A stretch of 64,000 nucleotides of DNA from Shewanella indica. GTDB taxonomy: Bacteria; Pseudomonadota; Gammaproteobacteria; Enterobacterales; Shewanellaceae. Positions 26,479 to 36,992 of the stretch are shown here, piece after piece. Each line of letters begins with the position of its first letter. Positions within the stretch are counted from its first letter, which is position 1. The notes beneath the pieces are model-generated. The model was not told where the DNA came from, made no database searches, and saw nothing but the letters and a program-made list of their open reading frames with translations. The stretch lies in NCBI RefSeq assembly GCF_002836975.1, contig NZ_NIJK01000029.1:275100-339099 (forward strand), read 5' to 3'. Made by a program: the position numbers and the translations under genes.

Positions 26479-26677
26479 GACTGGCATTCTAACTATCACG
26501 GCCCCAATAGCAAGCCGGATTGTGCCTCTGGCGGTAAATATCCCGCCCGGCGGGCATTAAGCCCAGGGTAAGTGACTCATGTCACGGCCTACAAATACCG
26601 GCACCGCTTGTTCATGAGCCACGGTTAAAAAGCGCTTTGCCCCATCAGCGAGCTACCGGCTCCCCCAAATGCTTACT

Positions 26678-27385
26678 TCAGTCACGCAGCTTGTAGCTGA
26701 CCTCGACCCTGTCGGAGAAAGTTACCTGGCCATACTCATAGCTCTGGTTGATAGCGCCTTCGGCCATCATGGCGGCCTTGTACATCACAGGACGCACCGG
26801 GCCTTGGTCGAAATAACGAATCGACCAGACGCCATCGAGTTTCTCGCCGAATCCGGCTGCCAGCTCACTGGCCTTTTGCTTGGCATCTTCAATGGCCGCC
26901 TGCCGCGCCTGCTTGCGCATCTCGGCTTCTTTACTGGACTTAAGGTTAATCTGGTTCACCTTGTTGATCCCGCCTATTAGCGCCGAGTCCAGTATGGGGT
27001 TGAGCTGATCCAACTGTTTCACCAACACTGTCACACTGCGACTGGCGCGATAGCCCTTGAGCTCGGGCGCCTTGTCCTTGAGGTAAACATACTCAGGTTG
27101 CAGATTCAGATTGGCGGCGGCAATCGACTCCTTGGCGACCCCAGCCTTGAGCAGGCGCTCGATAAAAGCGGCCACCGCTTGGTCGGATGCGGCCTTGGCC
27201 GCCTTGGCATCAGATTCGCTTAATGACACTTCAACATTGATTTCGGCCATATCGGGCTCAACCTGTATCTGGCTGACGCCTGTAGTTTCCAGCAGAGGTC
27301 TATCCTGGGCCAGTACCGAGTGGCTCATCAGAGTAGCGGGTAACAGTGCGCCTATCAGCGCCAGATTCAGCAGAGATTTTTTCAT
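26678..27385 (-). CDS. yggE: SIMPL-domain (DUF541) periplasmic protein, YggE-like
   Basis: A 235-residue protein with a signal peptide (cut after VLA, about residue 26) and one SIMPL/DUF541 domain (GVSQIQVEPDMAEINVEVS near the start, YEYGQVTFSDRVEVSYKL at the end). E. coli YggE (246 residues) is linked to oxidative-stress defence, but its biochemistry is unclear. It is divergent from rimO, with 233 bases between. Confidence 0.85.
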   Translation of the reverse strand: MKKSLLNLALIGALLPATLMSHSVLAQDRPLLETTGVSQIQVEPDMAEINVEVSLSESDAKAAKAASDQAVAAFIERLLKAGVAKESIAAANLNLQPEYVYLKDKAPELKGYRASRSVTVLVKQLDQLNPILDSALIGGINKVNQINLKSSKEAEMRKQARQAAIEDAKQKASELAAGFGEKLDGVWSIRYFDQGPVRPVMYKAAMMAEGAINQSYEYGQVTFSDRVEVSYKLRD

Positions 27386-27618
27386 CTTGGTTCTCCAAAA
27401 AGTTCGCTTCGTTGACCATAGAAACGCAGCCAGCTGACAAAAGGGTTAAAAAATCAAAAAATTTTTCAACGACGTTTTGAAGCGGCAACCGAGATGGCAA
27501 CATAGAACATAAATTAACCAGCCCAACTGTACCTTTTCTATGGCTGAGGTATAATCGCCGCCAATTTTACCGGCACCCAAGCGTGCTCCATCAGCTTTAG
27601 CATTGCGGAAAACAGCTC

Positions 27619-29043
27619 TTGAAGAAATCAGTCGACATTTTTGATCCCAAGCAGACCACGACTCTGGACACTCCGGCCAAGACTCTGGCACAGGAAAACA
27701 GCCCTGCCGAGGCCCAAACCAGCGGCAATCGCATCGGCTTTGTCAGCCTGGGCTGCCCCAAAAACCTGGTGGATTCCGAGCGGATCCTCACCCAACTGCG
27801 CATCGACGGCTATGAGGTTACCAACAGCTATGACAATGCCGACCTGGTAATAGTCAACACCTGTGGCTTTATCGATGCCGCGGTGGAAGAATCGCTGGAT
27901 GCCGTGCGTGAAGCGCTGGAAGAAAACGGCAAGGTGATAGTCACCGGCTGCCTGGGCGCCAAGGAAAACCAGATCCGCGAAGTGCATCCGGATGTACTGG
28001 AGATCACCGGCCCCCACAGCTATGAAGCCGTGCTGAACCATGTGCACAAATATGTGCCCAAGCCGGAGCACAACCCCTTCACCTCGCTGATCCCGCAAGC
28101 CGGCGTTAAGCTGACCCCCAAGCATTATGCCTACCTGAAGATTTCCGAAGGCTGCGACAACCGCTGTACCTTCTGCATCATTCCGGCGTTGAGGGGCGAT
28201 CTGGACAGCCGCAGTGTCGGCAGCGTGCTGGATGAAGCCAAACGCCTGGTGGAAAGTGGCGTTCAGGAAATTCTGGTCGTCAGCCAGGACACCTCGGCCT
28301 ACGGCAAAGACAAGGGCGGCCGCACCGATTTCTGGAACGGCATGCCGGTGAAGCAGGATATCACTACCCTGGCCCGCCACCTGGGCAAGATGGGTGTGTG
28401 GGTGCGCCTGCACTATGTCTACCCTTACCCTTGGGTCGATGAGCTGATCCCGCTGATGGCCGAAGGACTGATCCTGCCCTATCTGGATCTGCCACTGCAG
28501 CACGCCAGCCCTCGCGTGCTCAAGATGATGAAGCGCCCCGGCCGGGTCGACCGCCAGTTGGACGCCATCAAGAAATGGCGTGAAATCTGCCCGGATCTGG
28601 TGATCCGCTCAACCTTTATCGTCGGCTTCCCCGGTGAAACCGAAGAAGATTTCGAAATCCTGCTGGACTTCCTGCGTGAAGCAAGGCTGGACCGAGTGGG
28701 CTGCTTCAAGTACTCGGAAGTCGATGGCGCCGTGGCCAATACCTTGGCCGAGCTTATCAGTGAAGAGGTCAAGCAGGACCGCTATGAGCGTTTCATGCAG
28801 GTGCAGGCCGAGATCAGTGCCGAGCGGCTGGCGCGCCTGGTAGGCCGTGAGCTGGATGTCCTTATCGATGATGTGGACGAGGAAGGCGCCATTGGCCGCT
28901 GCTATGCCGATGCGCCTGAAATCGACGGCATGGTATTCTTAAACGGTGAAGTGGAACTAAGCCCAGGGGACATGGTGCGCGCACTGATCACTCATTCTGA
29001 TGAGCACGATCTGTGGGCCGAACTGGTGCAGATGCCGGAATAA
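27619..29043 (+). CDS. rimO: Ribosomal protein uS12 methylthiotransferase RimO
   Basis: A 474-residue radical-SAM enzyme that adds a methylthio group to an Asp of ribosomal protein S12. It has the UPF0004 domain ([48 protein letters not shown]), the radical-SAM CxxxCxxC motif in [14 protein letters not shown] and a C-terminal TRAM domain ([19 protein letters not shown]). The start is unusual: the best fit to Shewanella homologues ([16 protein letters not shown]) begins at TTG 27619, with no later ATG before the conserved core. A TATAAT box lies at 27551-27556 or so, just upstream, but its -35 box is weak. Confidence 0.95.
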   Translation: MKKSVDIFDPKQTTTLDTPAKTLAQENSPAEAQTSGNRIGFVSLGCPKNLVDSERILTQLRIDGYEVTNSYDNADLVIVNTCGFIDAAVEESLDAVREALEENGKVIVTGCLGAKENQIREVHPDVLEITGPHSYEAVLNHVHKYVPKPEHNPFTSLIPQAGVKLTPKHYAYLKISEGCDNRCTFCIIPALRGDLDSRSVGSVLDEAKRLVESGVQEILVVSQDTSAYGKDKGGRTDFWNGMPVKQDITTLARHLGKMGVWVRLHYVYPYPWVDELIPLMAEGLILPYLDLPLQHASPRVLKMMKRPGRVDRQLDAIKKWREICPDLVIRSTFIVGFPGETEEDFEILLDFLREARLDRVGCFKYSEVDGAVANTLAELISEEVKQDRYERFMQVQAEISAERLARLVGRELDVLIDDVDEEGAIGRCYADAPEIDGMVFLNGEVELSPGDMVRALITHSDEHDLWAELVQMPE

Positions 29044-29080
29044 ACTCTCCCAACACCTTGAAGAAATCTTTCTTGAGGTG

Positions 29081-29305
29081 TCAGCCGGGTGAAAAGATTA
29101 GAGTCATAAAATCAAAAGGGGCAACACCCTGTTGCCCCTTTCCATTGCGTCCTTTACGACTGTATGATCCTTTGCCCTTCTTCGGCTTCTCGCTGCGACA
29201 GCGAAACAGTGAACTGGTCACCACCGCCTTGAGGGCGTTATCTTTGATCTGTCCACGACCGGATTCATGTTCCAGCAGTGCGGTCTGCTTAATATGTTTG
29301 GCCAT
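29081..29305 (-). CDS. arfA: Alternative ribosome-rescue factor ArfA
   Basis: A 74-codon frame whose core GQIKDNALKAV ... LFRCRSEKPKKGKGSYSRK matches ArfA (YhdL). ArfA recruits release factor 2 to free ribosomes stalled on non-stop mRNAs when trans-translation fails. GGAGCC precedes ATG 29305. A strong terminator-type hairpin lies inside the frame at codons 55-64. Normally the transcript should end or be cut before the stop codon, giving a truncated peptide of about 55-60 residues, which is the active form, and making ArfA itself a tmRNA target. The codons after the hairpin (FDFMTLIFSPG) are not family-like. It converges with rimO. Confidence 0.9.
   Translation of the reverse strand: MAKHIKQTALLEHESGRGQIKDNALKAVVTSSLFRCRSEKPKKGKGSYSRKGRNGKGQQGVAPFDFMTLIFSPG
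29114..29142 (-). terminator. Terminator hairpin inside the arfA reading frame
   Basis: On the minus strand AAAGGGGCAAC-AGGGT-GTTGCCCCTTT is a perfect 11-base stem followed by TGATTTT. It sits before the arfA stop codon, so terminated transcripts lack a stop. In E. coli the equivalent hairpin is also an RNase III site. On the plus strand it may also serve rimO. Confidence 0.85.
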
Positions 29306-29491
29306 ATCGGCTCCTTATTTCAATTGGATAAGACTTGCCCGGCCATACCGGACAAAAATCGCGCAAATACTATCCTCTTTTATTAAAATAACCAAGTATC
29401 GGCTCCAGGAAAATATCACGAGTATTTTACCTATGCTATCAACCCGCCTCATCATTCAACCTGCGTCAGCCCCACCCGAAGGAGTTATTCT

Positions 29492-30346
29492 GTGATCATC
29501 AAGTTCAGTTTGACACTGCTGGCACTCGCTTGTTCACCACAGCTGCTTGCCGCAGAAACCTGTGAGTTAACCATGGGGTATCGCACCAATGCCCGGCCAC
29601 CCTATATTGCTCAGGCGCCGGATAACAGCGGCCTCTATCTCAGCCTCTATCAAGAGGCAGCAGCGAGAATAGGTTGTAGTCTCAAGGTGGTGCGAGCGCC
29701 GAAAAAGCGTATTCTACGGGAAATAGCCAAGGGTAGTATCGACTTTTATCCCGGCTTGGCCTTCTCCAAAGAGCGCCACAACTACGCGCATTTCATCGTC
29801 AACGGCCTATCTGAACGCTATATCGGCGTCAGCCGCAACGACTTGAGTGACATCACCTCACTGCAGCAATTGGTGGATAAACAATTGGTGCTGCTGATCT
29901 CCCCCGGTAGCTATCAACTGGGTGGTTTACCGAACAAATTGATAGTGCGCAAACCACCGGATATGGGCACAGATTCGGCGATAACCTTTCTCAAACAGCA
30001 TCAGGGGGATTTCTATATCTACGATGAATCTACCCTGAGATACTGGCTGCAAAATCATCCTCAGCACGGGCTAAAACTACATCCCAACTGTTGCGATAAC
30101 TGGCGGCAAGGACACCTGGGGTTCTCACGCAATAGCCGTTACTTCAGCGCCGAAGTAAACCCCAATTATGTTGCCGCCAAACCGATATCCATTGGCAACA
30201 GCCCTTGGGAACTAAAGTCAGGCAGCATAGCCTACGCGCTGCAGCAAGCCTTGTCTGAAATGGCCAACAGCGGTGAAACCAAGCGGCGTTATCAAGACTA
30301 TATGCAGCAAATATCACAGCCTGCTGCGGCGCCTTGGTTTCCTTAA
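29492..30346 (+). CDS. Periplasmic solute-binding protein family 3
   Basis: A 284-residue secreted protein with a signal peptide (ends near LLAA-E) and an amino-acid-type SBP family 3 fold (MGYRTNARPPYIAQ, GLYLSLYQEAAARIG, KGSIDFYPGLAFSKER). GTG 29492 has AAGGAG 8 bases upstream. No ABC permease or ATPase lies beside it. Such orphan proteins in Shewanella and Vibrio may feed other transporters or act as sensors. The ligand is unknown. Confidence 0.75.
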   Translation: MIIKFSLTLLALACSPQLLAAETCELTMGYRTNARPPYIAQAPDNSGLYLSLYQEAAARIGCSLKVVRAPKKRILREIAKGSIDFYPGLAFSKERHNYAHFIVNGLSERYIGVSRNDLSDITSLQQLVDKQLVLLISPGSYQLGGLPNKLIVRKPPDMGTDSAITFLKQHQGDFYIYDESTLRYWLQNHPQHGLKLHPNCCDNWRQGHLGFSRNSRYFSAEVNPNYVAAKPISIGNSPWELKSGSIAYALQQALSEMANSGETKRRYQDYMQQISQPAAAPWFP

Positions 30347-30437
30347 GCTGAAACAAGGGCTCATAGTTACGCTGGTTCAGCCTGAGTCCAGCATGCCAGG
30401 AGTACACTGGCGTTTTGGGCCGCGAAGAGTTAATCAG

Positions 30438-30785
30438 ATGTTTTCCCGTAAGCCGTTAACGCCACAGGCACAGTTGGACTTGGCCATGAACTTGATGGCC
30501 GAAGAGGAACAGCACTTGAAAACCGCGCTGGAACTGGTGCTGAACAGTAGTCAACAAGCGATAAACAAGCGCCTGCAGCGGGCCAAAATTGATGCCGAAA
30601 TCTTCCCGCCGATTCACCGGGACTATCTCAATGCCATGGCACTGCAATATATGTTCACCATCTTGCATCAAGGGGATGAACACAGAGCCCACAGTATCTG
30701 CAATAACTTAAAAGAGCTCAGCCAATATCTACCACTCAACTTTGAGGATAGTGACTCGGGTGAGGAAGCATATCACCCTGCATGA
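30438..30785 (+). CDS. Small hypothetical cytoplasmic protein
   Basis: A 115-residue charged, helix-rich protein (MFSRKPLTPQAQLDLAMNLM at the start) that I do not recognise. It has no signal peptide or membrane segment. ATG 30438 has GAAGAG about 8 bases upstream; the frame is open from 30273, but the earlier part overlaps the preceding gene. A good terminator follows 43 bases after its stop, which supports a real transcription unit. The Leu-rich helices with EEEQHLKTALELVL look like a small helical bundle. No function is proposed. Confidence 0.55.
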   Translation: MFSRKPLTPQAQLDLAMNLMAEEEQHLKTALELVLNSSQQAINKRLQRAKIDAEIFPPIHRDYLNAMALQYMFTILHQGDEHRAHSICNNLKELSQYLPLNFEDSDSGEEAYHPA

Positions 30786-30827
30786 TGCCCAATAAGCCCA
30801 TAACGTTTTGATAAAAATGAACATGCC

Positions 30828-30855
30828 AAAAAGCCCGCATTGACAGCGGGCTTTT
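30828..30855. terminator. Bidirectional terminator between the small gene and pmbA
   Basis: AAAAGCCCGC and GCGGGCTTTT form a perfect 10-base stem around a 7-base loop, with an extra A before. It is symmetrical enough to stop both the plus-strand small gene and the minus-strand pmbA. Confidence 0.85.
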
Positions 30856-30881
30856 ACAAGCGTTTTTAGCCGTTTCCCGGC

Positions 30882-32225
30882 TCAGTTACCGGCTATCTTC
30901 ATCTCATCGAGCAATATTGCCCCGGTACGGATGCTGGAGCGCAGATCCCTGTCGCTGGAAACCGCCTGCATGGAGCGATACATCTGCTTCAGGTTACCGG
31001 CTATGGTGATCTCCTCGACCGGGAACTGGATTTCGCCATTCTCGACATAGAAGCCGGCGGCACCACGGGAATAGTCGCCGGTAACCATATTCACGCCCTG
31101 ACCCATCACCTCAGTGACTATGAGCCCGCGGCTCATGGAACGCACCAATTCATCAAAACTGTGGCCGGTATCGGCCAGCGTCCAGTTATAGATGCCGCCG
31201 GCATGGCCGGTATTGACCAGTCCCAGCTTGCGCGCCGAGTAACTGGTCAGCAGATAACTCTCCAGTGTGCCGTCACGGACTATGTCACGCTCACGGGTCG
31301 CAACCCCTTCGCTGTCATAGTTGGCACTGGCCAGAGCGCCTTTGAGATGCGGCTGCTCGGCAATGCTGAACCATTCGGGGAAAATCCGGGTGTGGATAGC
31401 ATCCTGCAGGAAGCTGGACTTGCGATACAGGCTTGAGCCACTGATGGCGCTGACCAGATGTCCCACCAGACCTGTGGCCACTTCCGGCGCAAACAGCACG
31501 GGCAGTTTGCCGGTTGCCAGTTTGCGGGCACCGAGACGGGCAACCGTCTTATCGGCGGCCTTAATCCCCACCTGCTCCGGGCTCAACAAGGCGTCGAAGC
31601 GGCGGTTGATACCATAGTCATAGTCGCGCTGCATATCGCCGTTGTCTTCGGCGCCAATCACCACACAGCTGAGGCTGTAGCGCGAACTGCAGTAACCCTG
31701 CAGGAAACCATGGCTGTTGCCATAGACCTTGACGCTGTTGTGGGCGTTGGCACTGGCACCATCCGAATTCTTGATCCTCGGGTCTCTGTCCAGCGCTGCG
31801 GTTTCGGCGCGAATGGCCAACTCGGCCAACTCTTCCGGGCTGGTGTGACGGGGATGATAGAGATCCAGATCGGGAAAATCTTTCGCCATCAACTCAGGAT
31901 CGGCCAAACCGCTGGCAGGGTCTTCACTGGTATAACGGGCGATACCATCGGCGGCCTTAACCGCTTGGCGAATCGCCTCCGGCGACAGATCCGAGGTAGA
32001 AGAGCTGCCCTTATGTCCATCGCGATACAGGGTGATCCCCAGCGCGCCATCCTTGTTGAATTCGACCGTTTCCACCTCCTTGAGGCGAGTGGAAACACTC
32101 AGGCCCTGTTGCTTGCTGATGGCCACCTCGGCAGCACTGGAGCCCAGGCTATTGGCATACTCCAGCGCCATTGCCACCGCATCTTTCAACGCACTCAGTT
32201 CACTATCAATAAAATTTGCAGACAC
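30882..32225 (-). CDS. pmbA: Metalloprotease subunit PmbA (TldE)
   Basis: A 447-residue protein of the TldD/PmbA family, normal length (E. coli about 450). TldD and TldE form a cytoplasmic protease that trims peptides such as microcin B17 and the CcdA antitoxin. TldE is the subunit without the metal-binding HExxxH, and I see none here. Typical segments are [29 protein letters not shown] and [18 protein letters not shown]. It is divergent from darP (yjgA), the common arrangement in gammaproteobacteria. Confidence 0.93.
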   Translation of the reverse strand: MSANFIDSELSALKDAVAMALEYANSLGSSAAEVAISKQQGLSVSTRLKEVETVEFNKDGALGITLYRDGHKGSSSTSDLSPEAIRQAVKAADGIARYTSEDPASGLADPELMAKDFPDLDLYHPRHTSPEELAELAIRAETAALDRDPRIKNSDGASANAHNSVKVYGNSHGFLQGYCSSRYSLSCVVIGAEDNGDMQRDYDYGINRRFDALLSPEQVGIKAADKTVARLGARKLATGKLPVLFAPEVATGLVGHLVSAISGSSLYRKSSFLQDAIHTRIFPEWFSIAEQPHLKGALASANYDSEGVATRERDIVRDGTLESYLLTSYSARKLGLVNTGHAGGIYNWTLADTGHSFDELVRSMSRGLIVTEVMGQGVNMVTGDYSRGAAGFYVENGEIQFPVEEITIAGNLKQMYRSMQAVSSDRDLRSSIRTGAILLDEMKIAGN

Positions 32226-32373
32226 AGGTTTACTCTTGAATTGGCTAAACTGCCCCTAGCATAACAAAAGCCGGCTTTATTCACATAACCACGACAGATC
32301 AATTTTGCTGCCGTAGAAGACGAAGCGCCAAGGGGGATGCTACAATCAGCGCCAGTATCAGAGGAAAGACTTT

Positions 32374-32907
32374 ATGAAAATAGTTGGCGATTCAGAGCAT
32401 TTTAAACAGCCTTATGATGAGGACGAGGACTATATCAGCAAGACCTCGCTCAAACGCGACAGTGAAGAGGCTCAGGATCTGGGCAAACAGCTGGCAGCGC
32501 TGAGCAAGAGTCAGTTGGCCAAAATTGAGCTGGGTGAGTCCCTGTTTGATGCCATCATGCAAACCAAGAACATCAAGCCCAATACCGAGGCCTTCCGTCG
32601 TCAGTTGCAGTTTATCGGCAAGCTGATGCGCAACGAAGATCTTGAGGCGATTCAAACCTCACTAGAGCGGGTGCTGAACAAGAACAACGAAGCGGCCGCC
32701 AAGGCTCAGGTATTCGAGAAGTTGCGCGACCGTTTGCTCAATGGTGGCGATGCCGAAGTGCAGTCCCTGTTGGAAGAACACCCGCAACTGGACAGGCAAA
32801 AACTCAGGCAACTGGTGCGCCAGGCCAATAAGGAGCTGGCCAAGGGGCCTCAGTCCAAGTCCTCTGCCGAGTTGTTCAAGTATTTACGCGGCGAACTGGA
32901 AAACTAA
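32374..32907 (+). CDS. darP: Ribosome biogenesis factor DarP (YjgA, DUF615)
   Basis: A 177-residue, highly charged helical protein of the DUF615 family. It associates with late 50S subunit precursors and helps peptidyl-transferase centre maturation in E. coli. Seen are DEDYISKTSLKRDSEEAQDL near the start, RREL-like central helices (RRQLQFIGKLMRNED) and the C-terminal KSSAELFKYLRGEL. It is divergent from pmbA. Confidence 0.92.
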   Translation: MKIVGDSEHFKQPYDEDEDYISKTSLKRDSEEAQDLGKQLAALSKSQLAKIELGESLFDAIMQTKNIKPNTEAFRRQLQFIGKLMRNEDLEAIQTSLERVLNKNNEAAAKAQVFEKLRDRLLNGGDAEVQSLLEEHPQLDRQKLRQLVRQANKELAKGPQSKSSAELFKYLRGELEN

Positions 32908-32930
32908 TCCCGTAATTCGCACTGTATAAA

Positions 32931-32993
32931 ATCGCCGCTCTTGAGTTTAATGTTATGTATCAGCATTAATACTCATATAGTCAGCGCGGCGAT
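32931..32993. repeat. Large imperfect hairpin after darP
   Basis: The outer arms ATCGCCGC and GCGGCGAT are perfect complements 47 bases apart. Inside them GAGTTTAATG pairs with CATTAATACTC (one extra base) around an 11-base loop. It could be a structured 3' end of the darP mRNA; it is not a standard terminator. The remaining part of the gap 32994-33217 shows no gene I can support. Confidence 0.5.
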
Positions 32994-33217
32994 ATATTCT
33001 TCTGTTTAGGTGCCAGTTTATCACTGTGATACTCTGTCACCGAACAGTGAGTTGCCCCATCACCTACTCCCTATCCCATATTGGCTTAGTCCACTTCTTC
33101 ATGATGTGAATCAAGGCGTGATCACATGCAGCAAACCGCTTTGTAAGCTTGATCCTCTTCCAGTGAGAGTTTCACGAGGAGCTATTCGCATCCACCCGAA
33201 CGCTTCAGCTAACATAG

Positions 33218-33250
33218 AAAAAACCCCACTAACAAAGTTAGTGGGGTTTT
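33218..33250. terminator. Terminator after acnB
   Basis: AAAACCCCACTAAC and GTTAGTGGGGTTTT form a perfect 14-base stem around an AAA loop, 75 bases after the acnB stop on the minus strand. It is symmetrical and works for either strand. Confidence 0.9.
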
Positions 33251-33324
33251 ACGTCAGTTCCCGGGAACCGCTAAGCCTCTATAGCTATTGGCATTGAGTG
33301 CCATAAGCTGACTTAGGTTATTAC

Positions 33325-35922
33325 TTAAACCGCTGACTGGAAGATCACTTCACCGGCTTTCTTGGTGTAGGCCTCCAGTTGGTCGAAGTTCAGGTATCTG
33401 TAGGTATCGGCCGCTGTTGCGTCCAATTCCTTGGCATATTCCTGATACTCTTCAGGGCTTGGCAAACGTCCCAGTAGCGCCGCAACGGCAGCCAACTCGG
33501 CAGAGGCCAGGTACACATTGGCACCCGTACCCAGGCGGTTCGGGAAGTTACGGGTAGAAGTCGACACCACGGTCGCACCATCGGCAACCCGTGCCTGGTT
33601 ACCCATACACAGAGAACAACCCGGGATCTCGATACGAGCACCGACACGGCCGAAGATACCGTAGTAACCTTCTTCGGTCAGCTGATCCTTGTCCATCTTG
33701 GTTGGCGGAGCAATCCACAGACGAGTCGGCAGCGTCTTGGCGAACTTGTCCAGCATCTTACCCGTGGCGCGGAAGTGGCCTATGTTGGTCATACAGGAAC
33801 CGACAAACACTTCATCAATCTGGGTGTTGGCGACCTGAGACAACAACACGGCATCATCGGGATCGTTCGGTGCACACAGAATAGGCTCTTTGATCTCATT
33901 CAAATCGATCTCAATAACCGCTGAATACTCGGCATCCTTGTCGGCTTCCATCAGTTCAGGGTTAGCCAACCACTCTTCCATGCCCTTGATACGACGCTCT
34001 ATGGTACGGCGGTCGCCGTAGCCTTCGGCAATCATCCACTTGAGCATGACTATGTTGGAGTTCAGGTACTCGATGATAGGATCTTTATCCAGCTTGATGG
34101 TACAACCGGCGGCAGAGCGCTCGGCAGAGGCATCAGACAGTTCGAATGCCTGCTCAACCTTGAGGTGCTCCAGACCTTCGATTTCGAGAATACGGCCGGA
34201 GAAGATATTCTTCTTGCCCTTCTTCTCAACGGTCAGCAGCCCCATTTCGATGGCCTTGTGCGGAATCGCATGCACCAGATCACGCAGAGTGATACCAGGT
34301 TGCATCTTACCCTTGAAGCGCACCAGCACAGACTCAGGCATATCCAGTGGCATAACGCCGGTCGCGGCGGCAAAAGCCACCAGGCCGGAACCTGCAGGGA
34401 AAGAGATACCGATTGGGAAACGGGTGTGCGAGTCACCACCTGTACCTACGGTATCAGGCAGCAGCATGCGGTTCAGCCAGGAGTGAATAACACCGTCACC
34501 TGGACGCAGGGAAACACCGCCGCGGTTCATGATAAAGTCAGGCAGAGTGTGGTGCGTATTCACGTCAACAGGCTTGGGATAAGCGGCAGTGTGACAGAAA
34601 GACTGCATGGTCAAATCTGCGCTGAAACCGAGACAGGCCAAGTCTTTCAGCTCGTCACGTGTCATAGGGCCGGTAGTGTCCTGAGAACCGACAGAAGTCA
34701 TCTTGGGCTCACAGTATTGGCCGGGACGGATACCTTCTACGCCACAGGCCTTACCTACCATCTTCTGCGCCAGGGTGTAACCCTTGCCGGTATCGGCAAC
34801 GTCACCTGGACGCACGAAGACATCGGAGGCTTCCAGACCCAGAACTTCACGGGCCTTGTCGGTCAGACCGCGGCCGATGATCAATGGAATACGGCCACCG
34901 GCACGCACTTCGTCCAGCAGTACATCAGTCTTGAGTTTGAATTCAGAGATCACTTCGTCGCTATCGTGACGGGTCACTTTGCCGGCATAAGGATAGATGT
35001 CGATAACATCGCCCATCTCCATGTTGCCCACATCCAACTCAATCGGCAGAGCACCGGCATCTTCCATGGTGTTGAAGAAGATAGGGGCTATCTTGCCACC
35101 GAGGCAGAAACCACCGGCACGCTTGTTGGGCACGAATGGAATATCATCACCCATAAACCACAGCACAGAGTTGGTCGCCGACTTACGGGAAGAACCTGTG
35201 CCAACCACGTCGCCCACATAAACCAGTGGGAAGCCCTTGGTCTTGAGTTCTTCAATCTTCTTGATTGGGCCTACTACGCCTGGCTGATCCGGCTCAATAC
35301 CGTCGCGGGCGTTTTTCAGCATCGCCAAGGCGTGCAGTGGGATATCGGGACGCGACCAGGCATCAGGAGCCGGAGACAAGTCGTCGGTGTTGGTTTCGCC
35401 TGTAACCTTGAATACGGTCAGAGAGATTTTCTCGGCCAGCTTGGGACGGCTGAGGAACCACTCGGCATTGGCCCAGGACTCAACCACTTGCTTGGCATAG
35501 GCGTTACCCGCATTCATCTTCTCAACCACATCGTGGAAGGCATCAAACATCAGCAGGGTGTGGGACAGAGCCTTGACCGCCAGTGGGGCCATCTGCTCGT
35601 TGTCCAATTGGCGGATCAGGGGTTCGATGTTGTAACCGCCCTGCATGGTACCCAAGAGTTCCAGCGCACGCTCGGCGCTCAGGATTGGCGATTTCACCTC
35701 ACCCTTGGCAACGGCATCCAGGAAACCGGCCTTAACATAGGCGGCTTCATCAACACCTGGGGGAATACGATTTTCGAGCAGGTTAAGAATAAATTCTTCT
35801 TCGCCTGCAGGTGGGTTTTTCACTAATTCAACAAGCTCAGCCACTTGATGTGCATCCAATGGCTTAGGGACTACGCCCTCAGCAGCACGCTCTTCGACGT
35901 GTTTACGATATGCTTCTAGCAC
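33325..35922 (-). CDS. acnB: Aconitate hydratase B
   Basis: An 865-residue TCA-cycle enzyme interconverting citrate and isocitrate, and also acting on 2-methylisocitrate. It has exactly the length of E. coli AcnB. It has the AcnB-only N-terminal HEAT-like domain (residues 1-160), the swivel domain and the 4Fe-4S ligands in [12 protein letters not shown] and [12 protein letters not shown]. The start [20 protein letters not shown] is typical. A strong terminator follows. A candidate promoter with a CRP-like site lies about 90-130 bases upstream. Confidence 0.97.
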   Translation of the reverse strand: MLEAYRKHVEERAAEGVVPKPLDAHQVAELVELVKNPPAGEEEFILNLLENRIPPGVDEAAYVKAGFLDAVAKGEVKSPILSAERALELLGTMQGGYNIEPLIRQLDNEQMAPLAVKALSHTLLMFDAFHDVVEKMNAGNAYAKQVVESWANAEWFLSRPKLAEKISLTVFKVTGETNTDDLSPAPDAWSRPDIPLHALAMLKNARDGIEPDQPGVVGPIKKIEELKTKGFPLVYVGDVVGTGSSRKSATNSVLWFMGDDIPFVPNKRAGGFCLGGKIAPIFFNTMEDAGALPIELDVGNMEMGDVIDIYPYAGKVTRHDSDEVISEFKLKTDVLLDEVRAGGRIPLIIGRGLTDKAREVLGLEASDVFVRPGDVADTGKGYTLAQKMVGKACGVEGIRPGQYCEPKMTSVGSQDTTGPMTRDELKDLACLGFSADLTMQSFCHTAAYPKPVDVNTHHTLPDFIMNRGGVSLRPGDGVIHSWLNRMLLPDTVGTGGDSHTRFPIGISFPAGSGLVAFAAATGVMPLDMPESVLVRFKGKMQPGITLRDLVHAIPHKAIEMGLLTVEKKGKKNIFSGRILEIEGLEHLKVEQAFELSDASAERSAAGCTIKLDKDPIIEYLNSNIVMLKWMIAEGYGDRRTIERRIKGMEEWLANPELMEADKDAEYSAVIEIDLNEIKEPILCAPNDPDDAVLLSQVANTQIDEVFVGSCMTNIGHFRATGKMLDKFAKTLPTRLWIAPPTKMDKDQLTEEGYYGIFGRVGARIEIPGCSLCMGNQARVADGATVVSTSTRNFPNRLGTGANVYLASAELAAVAALLGRLPSPEEYQEYAKELDATAADTYRYLNFDQLEAYTKKAGEVIFQSAV

Positions 35923-36017
35923 GGCAACATTCCTCTTTGTTAGGCGCTCTTACGACTGCACGTCTTCATGAATGAAGCTGACAGCCCCACAGGATCGACC
36001 CGTAAATTCCGGCCTGC

Positions 36018-36056
36018 AGTATACTACAGCTTTGCAAAAGTATGAATGAGATCACA
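36018..36056 (-). promoter_or_regulatory. Candidate acnB promoter with CRP-like site
   Basis: On the minus strand TTCATA (36046-36041) and TATACT (36023-36018) are 17 bases apart. The stretch 36041-36056 reads TATGA-N6-TCACA on the plus strand, one change from the CRP consensus, and overlaps the -35 box. The rest of the gap up to 36314 is AT-rich (36110-36210), probably also holding the hxpB promoter. Confidence 0.4.
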
Positions 36057-36314
36057 CTAAGGCAACTGAGAAATCGTGGCAAAATCCCAAGGTCGGCAAC
36101 ACACTAAGCCCCTCATTAAACAAAGGAAATTAGACAATAGTTTGAAAAAATGATTTTTTCATTTAAATACAAATAATTAGATTATAGTAATCGAATTAAA
36201 TTCAAACGCCTTCAGCCAAGCATCTCCTAATCTCCCCTGCCGGGATAATTTTGCATCCCGAGGCCGATTTTCGTTATCCTGCGTCCAAATCAGCGCCATT
36301 TTTGAGACTTTTCC

Positions 36315-36977
36315 ATGCAAGCACCCGCAATACAGGCCGTTATTTTTGATATGGATGGGATATTAATTGACTCAGAGCCCGTCTGGCAGCAAGCCGAGTA
36401 TCAGGTTTTTCAGCAGTTGGGGATGGCGGTCAGCCGTGAAGCCATACAGCAAACCACAGGTCTGCGAATCGATCAGGTGGTGGACTTCTGGTTACAGCGC
36501 TTTCCCGAGGTCAAAGTAGAACCTCAATATATCGCCGATCAAATCATAGCTGCAGTCATCGCCTATATCCGCCGCGATGGCAAGCCCATGCGCGGTGTTG
36601 TCGATGCCCTAAGCGCCTGTCGCAGTCGAGGCCTGAAAGTGGGCCTGGCCACCTCTTCCTCCTGGGATATTATCGATGCCGTGCTTGGCAAACTCGCCAT
36701 CACAGAAGCCTTCGATGCAATACAATCGGCTCAGGATTTTCCGCTCGGTAAACCTCACCCAGAGGTGTATCTCTCCTGCGCCGCCAAACTGGCACTGCCA
36801 CCAAGCCGCTGCCTGGCGGTGGAAGACTCTTTCAACGGCCTGATAGCCGCTCGCGCCGCCAATATGCAGACCTTGATAGTCCCGGCGGCCGAGCAGCGCC
36901 AGGATCCTCGCTGGGCCGCGGCCCATTATCAGCGTGATAGCCTGGAAGCCCTGCCGACACTGCTTGATACCTTGTAA
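36315..36977 (+). CDS. hxpB: HAD-family sugar phosphatase, HxpB (YniC)-like
   Basis: A 220-residue HAD hydrolase of the beta-phosphoglucomutase-like class. Motif I is FDMDGILIDSEP (nucleophile and acid/base Asp), followed by the cap domain, the Ser/Thr of motif II (ATSSSWD), the Lys in GKPHPEVYL and motif IV VEDSFNGLIAA. The overall match to E. coli YniC (2-deoxyglucose-6-phosphate and hexitol-phosphate phosphatase) is close, including TTGLRIDQVVDFW. A terminator follows. Confidence 0.88.
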   Translation: MQAPAIQAVIFDMDGILIDSEPVWQQAEYQVFQQLGMAVSREAIQQTTGLRIDQVVDFWLQRFPEVKVEPQYIADQIIAAVIAYIRRDGKPMRGVVDALSACRSRGLKVGLATSSSWDIIDAVLGKLAITEAFDAIQSAQDFPLGKPHPEVYLSCAAKLALPPSRCLAVEDSFNGLIAARAANMQTLIVPAAEQRQDPRWAAAHYQRDSLEALPTLLDTL

Positions 36978-36992
36978 ACCGCCAGATACAAG

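Noticed and set aside
29013..29495. 160-codon plus-strand frame after rimO
   Set aside because: Overlaps the end of rimO and runs antisense through arfA and its hairpin.
33010..33297. 95-codon frame between darP and acnB
   Set aside because: No ribosome site and it runs through the acnB terminator stem.
34165..35826. Long open frame (553 codons) on the plus strand opposite acnB
   Set aside because: It mirrors the codon pattern of acnB, shows no family features and has no ribosome site; acnB is certain.
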